Assembly: GCA_035048485.1 (NCBI GenBank)
Contig: CM068588.1
Coordinates: 26,625,118-26,689,117, forward strand
Source: Pteria penguin
Lineage: Eukaryota > Mollusca > Bivalvia > Pterioida > Pteriidae
DNA length: 64,000 nt
Reading direction: 5' to 3'
Below are positions 14,003 through 27,610 of the stretch, one piece after another (the first letter of the stretch is position 1; each line of letters opens with the position of its first letter). The position numbers and the translations under genes are program-made. The notes below the pieces were generated by a model. That model did not search any database, was not told the DNA's origin, and was given only the letters and a program-made list of their open reading frames with translations.

Positions 14003-17000
14003 GTGTATCAAATTTCGCTGATCAGTCAATGGATTGTACCTCCATAATACTTTGTGGCATCAAGTGTAACAAATTATGAAATACAATAATGTGATTGTAC
14101 TAATTGAACCATGAACAGTTAGGACAAATATTCCTTTCTCAAACACACGATGTGATGAATGTGTTTACAATAGGAAATACAGCCATTAAAGGTATCAGTT
14201 TAATGTAATATAAGGCTGTACTTATTGTGAAAACTATCATAATACTCAGAAGTGTCTGCAGAACGGGTGATGTCCATTTAATATCCATTAGAGAAGACTC
14301 TGAATCATTCGGAGATCATTAACTCAAAGTGCTTTGCCGTAAAATAATGCAATGTATGAGTTCTCGTTAAACAACAAGAATTCAAATGATGCGCAATTTC
14401 ATGCGAGAGAGAAAAAAATCAGTATAAATGATGACGATCGTAGTTTGAAACTCTGGATAACTAGTAGTCTAAGACTGAGAGCCTTGCAATGAGTTAAGAA
14501 TATAGAAGCACAGGTATAAAAATCTAGATTTAATGGTCGTTGAGTTTGATGATTCTTGGGTTGAATCACCAGTACGTTGGATTGACAATTAAATCAATAT
14601 GTTGCGATATGGAAGCATTGAGAAAGTTACAAACATCTTAAACATGGTGGCATAATTTGATGATAAAACAAGAATCCTCTTCTACGAATGTCAAGCGCTT
14701 ACAATTACAACAACACCCCCACCGCCCCCTCCCCTTTTTCAAAAACAATTTCAAAAAGATAGGCTGCATCTTAGAAATTCTGATCAATGGCCGCTGTGTT
14801 ACCCCTTCTCGTTAAAAATAGAAAAATTATTCCAACAGATCATAGTACTCAGGGATTACAAAACCTCCAGTCGTGGATACAGAAATTTTCTTGAGATACA
14901 CACCAGATATATTTTCCTAGGTGGGGTTCAGTCATATCTTTGGTATATTTATCTATTTTATGACAAGAAGTACTGAGAAAAGTCATTTATGCAAATTCTA
15001 TATCTGGATGCAAGCATGGACCCCAAGCATGTCATTGATAGATAATGAAACATTTCTTAATAGTTAGAATAATTACCTGTGTTTCACTTGTGTATAATTA
15101 CCAATTGTAACCTCAAATATCACTTTAGCAAATAATGTATTATATATTTCCTGCTATTGATTTTATATGGTTGCTCTTCGATAAAGAATTCATATCCATT
15201 CGTGTTGGTGTCTCCAAGGGAAGATTTCAAGTTTGCGAAATCCAAAAACAGCCTTCCACCTGGTAAATATCGAGTCTTACATCTCAGATCGGTTTCATAT
15301 TTTAGTAACCCTGTATTATAGTACGAAATGTCAGACTAGGTCTTACGCTTGGTATCACATTTCGGACTACTTCCATCCCAAACTCGACGTCTGTGACCCT
15401 GATTCTTCGTTAAGTTTGTGAAATCTCGGTCGTGTGTTAATTGGTATCGACATTGACTTGCCGTGTCCCTAAAGCTGTTCTGTCAATGGGCATCATAAAC
15501 AGTGGGGGAGTAAGAGCCGTCTTAACTGGTCAACCAATAATCAATGCGGCATTCCTCAAGCTCGGGATCAATATTCCGACAAGGAAATTCTATTGGCTCC
15601 AGTCAAAAAAGTTTACTGAGTGAAGAATAATCAATTACTGTCAAAAGAATTCCACTGCTTCTATCAATGATTCATTACGACAAAAAGGCAGCGCCGTCGC
15701 AAACAGAGGACACTGAGCTTCAGTACGAGGCGCTATCAAAAACCATTAGTGACTGATATGGAAGGAAAACTTCGGTAAATTTTATTGATATTAAGAAGAA
15801 AAAAATGATGATTAATGCATATTTTAAGTTTTGTGTCAACGTAAAATCTATTTCTCTATTTCATATTGATGAAAATATTTTTATAGGTAACAAGACATGA
15901 TCAGATATTGTATCTATATCATATCCGGTAAAATTTACGATTACTTCGGGTAACAAAATGTCATCATGGAAGCTAAGGCCAAACGAAATATGAAACAAAT
16001 GTGTAAATCCAAAATCTCCATTGAAAGTAAAGTTAGGTGAGATGGTAAACATCGACCAACAAGTTTAGAAATTTCAGGTTTATTGTAAATTCTTGACGTT
16101 CTCTATATTTATGTATCATGGGTTTCATGCGCCTTGGGAACTTCAGGTCCACCAGCATCAACACTCGCCAAGTTATATATATGAGAACCATGTACTACTA
16201 AACCCCAGATAAAACGTACATGTACCTGATATTGATATGTCAGGTAACATATTATACAAGCCCAACAAAGAAAGAAATATGGGACTGTACACAAAGACCA
16301 TATAATTTTCAAGACAAAACTTCTCAGTATAAATTTAGAATATTTTAAATTCTGAATTCCATGCTGTGAAATGCCCTGTTTTATATCTCTCCTGACATTT
16401 TATCTACAAAAGCAGGTGGTATTTAATTTCAATTTCAAGCAATGTATTGTGTTAAAATGACACTGCATTTTGTAGAGAGAATTTTTGTACTAATTAACCT
16501 TTGATATTAAGAGGAATCATTAAAACCTAAAATCTATATTGACGATACTGATATCTCAATCTTTCATGAAGAAACATAAAATTACAATGTGTAACAGAAT
16601 CCGGATACAATATCACTATAAAGCCGATCTTTCGATATCAATTTATGCACGTTTTATAGCCTATTGAAATCTAGCACAAAGTTGACACAAATTTACACTG
16701 TGTAGTACATCATAAAACAGATACTAATTAAGTAAAGCCTATGTGCATCAACATTTGATGGTTCAATTCGTTGGTTTGTCAGCATGTTATATGATTTATA
16801 AAGTAATGGTTACTTGGTTATTGGATTTTGTCTTGGGTTGAGTGGATAACAGCCTGGTTGATCTATCAGCTGTTTATTAGCAAGTCTTTAATTCTAATCT
16901 TCTGGTAAAAATAATATATTACAACGTTGATTTATTAGTTGGCTCATTCAAAGGTCGATCATTTTAATTACTGACCGATTCCTTTGTTAGATGGTTTATC

Positions 17001-17090
17001 TAGTCTGGTAAGCTGTTTTGCTTGGTAACAGGTTGGTCCATTTGTTGGTTAGCTAATCGATTGAGTGGTTGACATTGTGACTATATCTTA
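14003..17090. other. Intergenic, no supported gene
   Basis: No conserved frame or splice-bounded coding segment was recognised. The last 300 bases are rich in diverged GGTTGGT-type motifs. Confidence 0.45.
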
Positions 17091-17097
17091 TCATAAA

Positions 17098-18850
17098 GAG
17101 ACCTTCACCGTGACTACACCTAATCGCCGGATACCTTCACCGTGACTACACCTAATCGTGGAAGACCTTCACCGTGACTTCACCTAATCGCCGGAGACCT
17201 TCACCGTGACTACACCTAATCGCCGGAGACCTTCACCGTGACTACACCTAATCGCCGGATACCTTCACCGTGACTACAACTTATCGCGAGAGACCTTCAC
17301 CGTGACTACACCTAATAGCGGGAGACCTTCACCGTGACTACACCTAATCGCGAGAGACCTTCACCGTGACCACACCTAATCGCCGGAGACCTTCACCGTG
17401 ACTACACCTAATCGCCGGAGACCTTTACCGTGACTACACCTAATCCCAAGTGAACCGTTACAGTAACTATATGTAATCGCTTAGGAACATTTACCGTGAC
17501 TATGTATAATCGCTACTAACCTTTACCGTGACTATACCTGATCGCTTAGGAACCTTCATCGCGACTTGATCTAATCGCTGGATAAACTTTACCGTGACTA
17601 CACCTAATCGCTGGAGAAACTTTACCGTGAATACATCTAATCGCTGGAGAAACCTTACCGTGAATACATCTAATCGCTGGAGAAACTTTACCGTGAATAC
17701 ACCTAATCGCTGGAGAAACTTTACCGTGACTACACCTAATCGCCGGAGAAACCTTACCGTGAATACATCTAATCGAGAGAGAACATTAACCGTGACTATA
17801 TTTAATCGCTAAGGAACCTTTACCGTGACTACATCTAATCTTTAGAAAACCTATATCGTGACTACACCTAATCGCTAGAAAACATTTACCTTGACTATAC
17901 CTAATCGCTAAGGAAGTTTTACCGTGGCTATACCTGATCGCAAAGAAACCTTTACCGTGACTATACCTAATCATTAGGCAATCTATGTCGTGACAATATC
18001 TAGTCTCTAGAGAACCTTCATCGTGCCTATAGTTAATCGTTAGTGAAGCTTCATCGCCACTACAGCTAATCATTATAGAACCTTTATCGTGAAAATATCT
18101 AGTCGCAAGAGAGCCTTTACCGTGACTATACCTAATTGCTTATGTTGGTTGTTGGTTGGTTGGTGTTTTTCGTCGCTGTCCACAATTTTTCTGTCATATC
18201 GCGACATGGAAGCAGGAGGTTAACAACCTCTTAAACATAGTGTCGCAACCCGGGAATCCAACCCGGATCGTCGGCGCCGCAAAGCCAAGCGCTTAACCAC
18301 TACACCAAGCCTGTCCCTCCTAATCGCTTAGGAACCTTCGCCGTGACAATATCTAGTCGCTAGAGAACCTTTACCGTGACTACACCTAATCGCTAGAGAA
18401 ACTTTACCATGACTAGACCTAATCGCTATAGTACCTTTACCATGACTATACCTGATCGCTTAGGAACCTTCACCGTGACGTTATCTAATTGTTAAGGAAC
18501 CTTTACCGTTACTAGACTTAATCGCTAAGGAAACTTTATCGTGACGATACCTAATCGCTAGAGAACCTTTATCGTGACGATACCTAATCGCTAGAGAACC
18601 TTTACCGTGACGATACCTAATCGCTAGAGAACCTTTACCATGCCAATATCGAGTCGCTATAGAACCTTTACCGTGAATACACCTAATCGCTAGAGAACCT
18701 TTACCGTGAATACACCTAATCGCTAAGGAACTTTTATTGTGGATATAGCTAATCGCTTAGGAACAATTACCGTGACTATGGCTAATCGCCGGAAACCTTT
18801 ACAGTGACTATACCCCCTTTAACGTGACTATACTCCCTTTAACGTGACTA
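17098..18850. repeat. Minisatellite A, about 32-33 bp unit
   Basis: Tens of units of the form CCTTCACCGTGACTACACCT followed by AATCGCCGGAGA. The left part is the most uniform and the units diverge to the right. A SINE interrupts the array at 18144-18316. The 33-bp phase yields 11-residue repeats in chance frames, such as one near 17594. Confidence 0.97.
18144..18316 (-). mobile_element. tRNA-derived SINE, (ACCA)n-tailed family, inside a minisatellite
   Basis: Read on the minus strand, the head is GGCTTGGTGTAGTGGTTAAG with GGTTGGATTCCC (box B-like). The body includes CCTCCTGCTTCCATGTCGCG and the tail is CAACCAAC repeats. It splits the 33-bp array, with CTAATYGCTTA on both sides; this may be a target duplication or only the array repeat itself. 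Confidence 0.9.
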
Positions 18851-19744
18851 CCAGTACTGTTCTTGACAAGCACGGATTTTGTGTTTCCATTTGCGGGCGG
18901 CTCTTTTTTTCTAATCCGAGTCCCATGAGAACACACAGTACAAAGCGTACTTAACAGAATGCGGCAAATCATGAGAGACATAGAAAGTTAAATCTTCAGC
19001 AAGACAGACAGATTCAATTACGTAATTACGTATATCCAATGTGTAATTTCAATGGATGTCTATCAGACATCTCTGTATTGATCAATATAGCCCAGATTGT
19101 AGTCCAGTTAATTTACTGTAAAGCTTACTGGCATTCTCGTGAAAACATAACATAAACGATGATTTATGTTAACAGATAATGGAAGCTGCTCATATTGACG
19201 TAGAAAGTAAAACATAATATGGGTGTTTTAAATTAAATGTAGCAATTAATGTCCCCTGCGAGTCCAGAACAGGGTCAATCCAGTATGGAGCTCTATGAGT
19301 GAAGCCGCTGGAATCTAAGGGTAATAAGTCGATATTAAGCACAGACAAACCACATATTAGACGTTGCAAAACTATACTAGCGATAACATATATCTGTTTC
19401 TGTTACTGGTATGGATTCTGGGTATTAAAGATAGTGTTTAGTAAATCATCTAATCGCCTTATCAGGCAGTAGACGACTTTAGGTATAAAATTTTGCTAAC
19501 GGAGAGGAGAAGTGTATTCAAGGGCAGAGAACCTCGCCTTATCTCGGACTATATCAGATATATTTATTGGTTAAGTCCTTAAAACTTTGGACTCCGGACC
19601 AGGCTACATGCACGACCTTTAAGAAGTCGGAATATCAACGCTAAATGGCGCCACCTTGCCCTAGGTTCGTATTAATCACACCATAGCTACGTCTTTAATA
19701 CGACCAAGCTACTCTAGGCTTAAAGCCAGGCCCTTAGAAACCGA

Positions 19745-19885
19745 AGGAGAAGGGGGGGGGGGGGCGGTGGCCCCCACCACTTTTTGGGCCGATCATGGAC
19801 CAATTTTTATTACGTCATGAATGAACCTTCATTCAAAATTTGCCCCTACTCTCCATTTTTGAAATACTACCTACGGCCCTGAAAG
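19745..19885. repeat. Poly-G, MITE-like repeat
   Basis: Contains CAGGCCCTTAG at the left, a run of about 14 G, CCCACCACTTTTTGGGCC, and CTACGGCCCTGAAAG at the right. The ends are weakly inverted (CAGGGCC type). Confidence 0.45.
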
Positions 19886-19924
19886 CCACGGCGCTTCTGT
19901 CCTGATTTATCCAGATTCCTCTCC

Positions 19925-20362
19925 GTCTGCAAACGATCACGAAGAATAAGTCACGATTATGCTACGACTAATTACGATGACAAAGAATAAGTCAGGACGC
20001 TTAATTCAGACTGTGCTACGACTGACTACGATCACAAAGAATAAGTCAAGACGCTTAATCCGGACTGTGCTACTAGTGATTACGAGCACAAAGAATAAGT
20101 CACGATGCTTCTATGATTATTTCGGACAATGCTACGACTGACAACTATCACAATGAATAACTCATGCCGCTTATTTCGAAATGTGCTATGACTGACATAA
20201 CGCTTCTATGATTAATCCGGACTGTGCCACGACTGACTACGATCACAAAGAATAAAACACGATGCTTAATCCGGACTGTGCTACAATCGACTACGATCAC
20301 AAAATAAATCACGACGCTTCCATGATTAATCCGGACTGTGCTACGACTGACTGCTAATAACA
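19925..20362. repeat. Minisatellite B, about 54 bp unit
   Basis: Units contain CTACGACTGACTACGATCAC, AAAGAATAAGTCA and GCTTAATCCGGACTGTG, about seven copies with deletions. Confidence 0.92.
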
Positions 20363-20571
20363 ACGACTAGCCTTTCATGGTATCGACACATGACTTCCAT
20401 ATATATAGCTGACAAATGAAAAAGACCTAAATCATTGGCATTGACCTCTGCAACAAAATGTCGTAATGCCAGAAGATATTGTTGTGGAGAGAGAGAAAGA
20501 GAGAGAGAAAGACAGAGACAGAGGGGGAGGGGGTGTGTTTTAGGGGCGACAAGATCACAAGATCGTGGTTA

Positions 20572-21500
20572 GTCGTGATTAGAGGTAAGTCGTAATGATG
20601 TCGCTATCAGTTGTTGTTGTGCCAAGCTAGGTCGTAATGATGTCGTGATCAGTCATTGCTGTGTCGAGGTAAGTCGTAACGATGTCGTGATCAGTCGTAG
20701 CTATGTCGCGGTAAGTTGTAATGATGTCGTGATCCGTCGTAGCTATGTCGCGGTAAGTTGTAATGATGTCGTGATCAGTCATTGCTGTATCGAGGTAAGT
20801 CGTAATGATGTCGTGATCCGTCGTAGCTATGTCGCGGTAAGTTGTAATGATGTCGTGATCAGTCATTACCGTGTCGCGGTAAGCAGTAATGATGTCGTGA
20901 TCAGTCGTAGCTATGTCGCGGTAAGTTGTAATGATGTCGTGATCCGTCATTGCTGTGTCGAGGTAAGTCGTAACGATGCCGTGATCAGTCGTAGCTATGT
21001 CGCGGTAAGTTGTAATGATGTCGTGATCAGTCATTACTGTGTCGCGGTAAGCAGTAATGATGTCGTGATCAGTCGTAGCTATGTCGAGGTAAGTTGTAAT
21101 AACGTCGCGATCAGTTGTAGCTATGTTGTTGTAAATTGTAATGATATCATAATCAGTCGTAACTTTGTCGTAGTAAGACGTAATGATGCCGTGCTTAGTC
21201 GCAGCTATTTCGAGGTAATCGAGGTCAGTCGTAAAGATACCGCGATCAGTCGTAGTTATGTGGAGTTAAGTCGTAATCGGTCATAGCTATATGTCGGGGT
21301 AAGTCATAATGATGCCGTGATTAACTGTAGCTATGTCGCGGTAAGTTGTAATGATGTGATCAGGCGTTATTATGCTAAGGAAAGTCGTAATGACGCCGTG
21401 GTCAGTTGTAGTTATGTCGAACAATGATGTCGTAACAAGCCGAAGCTATGTTGGGTAATTCGTAATGATGTCGTGATCAGTCACGACTTAGTCCTGATTG
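20572..21500. repeat. Minisatellite C, 42 bp unit
   Basis: About twenty units of AAGTTGTAATGATGTCGTGA followed by TCAGTCGTAGCTATGTCGCG. Because 42 is a multiple of three, long 14-residue-periodic frames open on both strands (for example 20645-21286 plus and 20627-21034 minus). These are artefacts of the array. Confidence 0.97.
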
Positions 21501-23364
21501 ACCAAAACTGCCCTAGGATCGACAAAGACTAAGCAACAAATGCGTTTAGTCATCACTATGACATCTATTTGTTTAGATTACGTCTTGAGTTGACCAAAGT
21601 TCGCCCGAATACTTTAAATATACTAAAACAGGTTAGGCGGCTTCCAGAACTGTTCCGTCTTCCTGCGACTCATCAGCACTCACTAGATCGATCCACGACT
21701 CATCACAACTCAGGAAGATTACTTCTCCGTCTCATCCCGATTTTCTGAATTTTGAGGTCGTAGCATAGTCCGTAATCCAAGTCGGTACAGAAGTGCGACA
21801 GGCTCTTTACATTCTTATATTTAACTCAAAGCTTCCTGTCAATAGTCGATACTATCTTGGGATATCCCGCTGTTAATATCAAAAATTGGTAGATCTACAT
21901 GCTGAATCTTTGTCGTAACTTTATCGAAAATTGATAAAGTTCATTTAATTACATTATATACATATAGTGTTGATATTTCCAACCTGTACACATACCAGGA
22001 CTGCATTATAAGATATGTATAGGGTCTTATAAAATATTAATGCATGCTAGCGAGATACTATGGTTCTTCTGCTGCAATCGAAACATTGATTTGTCTTCAC
22101 GTCATCTTAAATGCTCAAAATTACGAGTTCAGCATTAAGCTGCGAGGTTAACGAATGATACTCCAAGATGGGTGTCGTTGTAATTCTATTGAATATCGTA
22201 TTATGCACATTACACATACGTAAAATGCATGTTGAATAAATGTCAGAACAGATCACAAATGTAGCATCCGAATCTTTGGTAGTGTTAATCTGACTATCAC
22301 AGGACACCTGTATGTGCCTATAACGGCACTTTTATAACACTACCATACACTTACCACTGGCAAAATACGAATTGGCCCTGAAATATACATCAAGAATAAT
22401 TTAGATCAGTAGTAATGTGCAAAAAATAATATTGTCACTTACCACGCATGAGGCTGCTTATCTATATATAGCACGTTCTATATACATCCGATGTGTTCGT
22501 TCCAGAATAGGAAATCAATAAATTGTCCCTAGTGCCAACATGGACTGATCCAAACCAATTCCCATTCATCCTGAAAGTCTATGATTAATCAACGACGGAG
22601 CGGTCGATCATGGATCATCGATGGGGGCCGCAACCATGTTTTCTCATGCGATGGATCTATATGTTTTCTCAAATGATATTTGAAATTAGTAAATTGATTA
22701 CTTACTCATTACAGTCTCTTTAATAGCATGTATTGATCTCATGGAAAGTGAGTGTATTGCTGTCGTCTATGTGATTTAATCATTCCAAGTGCAAATTTCA
22801 ACACGCGAGGTAGTAACACGTACTTTTATTATTGATTAGGCGAAATTATCAACAATTGAAAATAAACGTTTCTTATTCAGAGATTGTAATTATATTATGA
22901 AAACAGAAACAAAAAGTAAATATTTCAGTCATTGGCCTACAAATCTAGAATCACAGATATGTTGTATTTAAGCGATAAAAATACCAGTTGCAATAAATAC
23001 TATACCTTTTGTCTTAGTTCACAGGTTCCTTGACTCTCCTTTTTACTAGGGAGGAGGTGCTGAACTTGTGTTAATTAAAAGTAGTAAGTATATTTCAGTA
23101 TACCGGCCAATGTTGTAAACTACTTCAAAGAATACACAGATATAAGAACATTTGCTTGTTTTTGTTTTTTTGTTTTTTTTTTTTTGGGGGGGGGGGGTTA
23201 GTTCACAAGTCCTCGTAGATGAATTTGTTTACTTTGAGATATACCCTAATGAAGAATTTCTATGCTGAAAAATATATTTCAGTATAGAAATCCTTGTTCA
23301 TGAATGATCTCAGTGTAGACATATTCATGCCTATTGGTTGCTTTCGTATTGTGTTTGGTGTTTA
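21501..23364. other. Intergenic, no supported gene
   Basis: AT-rich DNA with no conserved coding segment. A poly-T/poly-G run lies near 23160-23200. Confidence 0.45.
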
Positions 23365-23368
23365 TTTG

Positions 23369-23502
23369 TTGGTTTGTTGGTTAATTGATTGGTTGGGGTT
23401 TACGTCGCTTTCATAAAATTTTCTGTTATATCGGGACATGGAAGCCGGAGACCACCAAACCAAGTTGCGCCGCAACTCAAGTACTTAATCACACACTATA
23501 CA
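23369..23502 (-). mobile_element. Degenerate SINE copy, (ACCA)n-tailed family
   Basis: On the minus strand it ends with GAAAGCGACGTAAACCCC followed by a CAAC-rich tail, and shares GGCTTCCATGTCCCGATATA with the other copies. The tRNA-like part is badly decayed. Confidence 0.8.
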
Positions 23503-23639
23503 GGTATGTTTTCTTATTTATAAAGGCCACAGCTTTTACTGGAAAAATGAGTAACGTGTATGTTAAAATCCCCTCACTAAAAATCGAATCATTTAATTTT
23601 ATATGTAACACGCATTTTGATTGGTTTAAAAATTAGTGG

Positions 23640-24710
23640 TATTGAGTTTTTTAAACAGAGTTATTTCCCATTTGGAATGGTATTTGACGTAACATCAAAC
23701 CTTTTCACTTTAACTGCGGGACTAAAGTTTGGAGTGGCAAAATTATCACTGTTCCCGCAAAATGACGTAAGAGACGATCAAATTTTAATTATGACGTCAA
23801 GCCGGTGTGGCCTAGTGAATAAGGTGCTCTGCTCGTGATCGAGAGGTCCCGGGTTCGAATCCCGCCCTGGGCACACCGGTGTTCTGTCTTTCGGATGAGA
23901 CAGTAAAAACCGAGGTCCCGTGTCATGGTACATGTAGGCGTGGTATGTAAAAGATCCCTCATTGCCTCGGGTTGGTCCGTTGCAAAGGTCTAAGTTTGTA
24001 TGCAATGCATCAGGCAGATGCCGTCAGCATATACGTGAAATGATTGTGAAGTGACGTAAAACAATAATCAATCAATCAATCAATATTTTGACGTCAAAAT
24101 ATATTTACGGGAAACGTAACCATTTGCCAACCTTAACGCCAGTCCGGCAGTTAACCTGAAAAGGTCTATTATAACGTCATCAATTTCCCATGGAAACGTC
24201 ATTTGTGGACTATCATAACCCTGAGTGTTAGGTCAGTTCCCATAGAATATGATGATGTCATAAGTGTTTTACGTCAGATACCGTCCTAAATGGGAAGTAA
24301 CTCTGTTTAACGAAAAGACCGAACACGTCCAAGATTTTTTTTTCTCTGACGACTTAATTCTCTACGTTTTCATAACTGTGACATCAATTTATTTACGCCA
24401 CTGCGGCAAAAGTCTAGACATATTGAGAAATTCACCCTTCCACGGTTCGTAAAAGAATCTAATATTCAGGAGGTACAGAGGTACCCAGTCACATTGCTAT
24501 ACATTTTGTCATTTTGAAAATTTTACTATTTTTAGACTTGATTGAAGTGTCCATGTGTTAAATTTTTGACGTCATAAACAAATGCGTTGATTGTCAGGAT
24601 ATTGTCGGACCGCAGATGATGTCGTCACAATGAAAAACTGCGACGTCATTTTGCGGGAACAGTTATGATTTTGCCAGTCAAAACATCCGTCCCGCAGTAA
24701 TAGTGAGAGG
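23640..24710. repeat. Nested inverted-repeat structure rich in TGACGTCA
   Basis: Arm 1 (23648-23690, containing AACAGAGTTATTTCCCATTT) pairs with 24270-24312. Arm 2 (23715-23775, containing CACTGTTCCCGCAAAATGAC) pairs with 24638-24702. Copies of GACGTCA or its near variants recur at least eight times. A full-length SINE occupies the interior. Confidence 0.85.
23801..24084 (+). mobile_element. tRNA-derived SINE, (ATCA)n-tailed family, full-length copy
   Basis: It starts GCCGGTGTGGCCTAGTG (box A) with GGTTCGAATCCC (box B), both Pol III promoter elements. The body shares AGACAGTAAAAACCGAGG and GATCCCTCATTGCCTCGG with the copy at 60441 and ends in ATCA repeats. It lies inside a nested inverted-repeat structure. 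Confidence 0.93.
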
Positions 24711-24964
24711 GTCCATACCTCCATCCAACGAAAAACAATTCATCATGCATTCACTCTGCGCAGTGACGCAGTTTTCCGTCCTTTTTTCGTGGTATACCTC
24801 CATTCAACGAAAACAAAAATTAGATTCTTTCTTTTACTAAATGTAACTTTCCTTCCTACAAATAAATAATCAACTTCCGATAATGGTCCCGTGCCTATTA
24901 AAGTTGTCTAACTACTAAGGTCATTGGCTTATTAAGATCATCATTTGAGGCTGTTAAAGTTATC

Positions 24965-25550
24965 CCCCTACTAAATCAACATACCTACTAAAGTTATGTA
25001 CCTACATGTACAAAGAATACATGCCTATTAAAGTTATGTACCTACATGTACCAAGAATGCATGCCTATTAAAGTTATGTATCTACATGTACCAAGAATGC
25101 ATGCCTACTAAAATTATGTACCTACATGTACCAAGAATACATGCCTACTAAAGTTATGTACCTACATGTACCAAGAATACATGCCTCCTAAAGTTATGTA
25201 CCTACATGTTCCAAGAATACATGCCTACTAAAGTTATGTACCTACATGTGCCAAAAATACATGCCTCCTAAAGTTATGTACCTACATGTACCAAGAATAC
25301 ATGCCTACTAAAGTTATGTACTTACATGTACCAAGAACACATGTCTACTAAATTTATGTACCTATATTTACCAAGAATACATGCCTACTAAAGTTATGTA
25401 CCTACATGTACCAAGAACACATGCCTACTAAAGTTATGTACCTATATTTACCAAGAATACATGCCTACTAAAGTTATGTACCTACATGTACCAAGAACAC
25501 ATGCCTACTAAAGTTATGTACCTATATTTACCAAGAATACATGCCTACTA
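24965..25550. repeat. Minisatellite D, 40 bp unit with 80 bp higher-order repeat
   Basis: About 14 units of CCAAGAATACATGCCTACTA plus AAGTTATGTACCTACATGTA. In the right part, CCTACATGTA and CCTATATTTA versions alternate, together with AACAC/AATAC, forming three 80-bp dimers. Confidence 0.96.
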
Positions 25551-25838
25551 ATGCCATCTCTCTACTGATGTCATCTGTCTAATAACGCCGTCTGTCTACT
25601 GATATCACCTACTTATCCAAGTTTTCTGTCTGGTAATATTATCTGTCTAATAATGTCATCTGTCTACCAGGATAACTATTACATGCCTACTAAAGACATC
25701 AGTCTTTCTACGGTTTCATGCCTATTGAAGTCATATGCTAATCAAGATCATCTGTCTACTAATGTCATCTACCTACTAATGTCATCTACCTACTAATGTC
25801 ATCTACCTACTAATGTCATCTACCTACTAATGTCATCT

Positions 25839-25982
25839 TGGCTTGCGGCGCCGACGATCCGGGTTCGATTCCCGGGTTGCGCCACTATGTTTAAGAGGTT
25901 GGTAACCTCCTGCTTCCATGTCGCGATATAACTGAAATATTGTTGAAAGCGACGTAAAACACCAATCAACCAACCAACCAAC
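25839..25982 (+). mobile_element. tRNA-derived SINE, (ACCA)n-tailed family, 5'-truncated, inside a minisatellite
   Basis: The copy shares GCGGCGCCGACGATCCGGGT, box B GGTTCGATTCCC and CTCCTGCTTCCATGTCGCGA with the element at 18144, but lacks its box A end. It sits within the 17-bp TGTCATCTACCTACTAA array and ends in AACCAACCAACC. Confidence 0.9.
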
Positions 25983-27610
25983 TACTAATGTCATCTACCT
26001 ACTTATGTTATCTACCTACTAATGTCATCTACCTACTAATGTCATCTACCTACTAATGTTGTCTACCTACTAATGTCATCTACCTACTGTCATCTACCTA
26101 CTAATGTCATCTACCTACTTATGTTATCTACCTACTAATGTCATCTACCTACTGTCATCTACCTACTAGTGCCATCTACCTACTTATGCCATCTACCTAC
26201 TTATGTCATCTACCTACTTATGTTATCTATCTACTTATGTATTCTACCTATTAATGTCATCTACCTACTAATGGCATCTACCTACTAATGTCATCTATCT
26301 ACTAATGTCATCTACCTACTAATGCCATATACCTTCTAATGTCATCTATCTACTAATGTATTCTACCTACTACTGTCATCTACCTACTAATGGCATCTAC
26401 CTACTAATGTCATCTATCTACTTATGTATTCTACCTACTAATGTCATCTACCTACTAATGTCATCTATCTACTTATGTATTCTACCTACTAATGTCATCT
26501 ACCTACTAATGTCATCTATCTACTAATGTCATCTATCTACTAATGTCATCTATCTACTTATGTATTCTACCTACTAATGTCATCTACCTACTAATGTCAT
26601 CTATCTACTTATGTATTCTACCTACTAATGTCATCTACCTACTAATGTCATCTACCTACTAATGTCATCTATCTACTTATGTATTCTACCTACTAATGTT
26701 ATCTACCTACTAATGGCATCTACCTACTAATGTCATCTATCTACTTATGTATTCTACCTACTAATGTCATCTACCTACTAATGTCATCTACCTATTAATG
26801 TCATCTATCTACTTATGTATTCTACCTACTACTGTCATCTACCTACTAATGGCATCTACCTACTAATGTCATCTATCTACTTATGTATTCTACCTACTAA
26901 TGTCATCTACCTACTAATGGCATCTACCTACTAATGGCATCTACCTACTAATGTCATCTATCTACTTATGTTATCTACCTACTAATGTCATCTACCTACT
27001 AATGTCATCTACCTACTAATGTCATCTATCTACTTATGTATCCTACCTACTAATGTCATCTACCTACTAATGGCATCTACCTACTAATGCCATCCACCTA
27101 CTAATGTCATCTATCTACTTATGTCATCTATCTACTAATGTCATCTATCTACTTATGTTATCTACCTACTAATGTCATCTACCTACTAATGTCATCTATC
27201 TACTAATGTCATCTATCTACTTATGTTATCTACCTACTAATGTCATCTACCTACTAATGTCATCTATCTACTAATGTCATCTATCTACTTACGTCATCTA
27301 TCTACTTATGTCATCTGCCTACTAATGTCATCTATCTACTAATGTCATCTATCTACTTATGTCATCTATCTACTTATGTCATCTGCCTACTAATGTCATC
27401 TACCTACTAATGTCATCTGCCTATTAAGGTCATCTCCCTATTTATGTTATCTGTCTTCTAATGTCATCTACCTACATATGTCATCTACTTACTTATGTCA
27501 TCTGTCTACTAATGTCATCTACCTACTTAAATCATCTGCCTATTAAGGTCATCTCCCTGTTTATGTTATCTGTCTTCTAATGTCATCTACCTACTTATGT
27601 CATCTACTGA

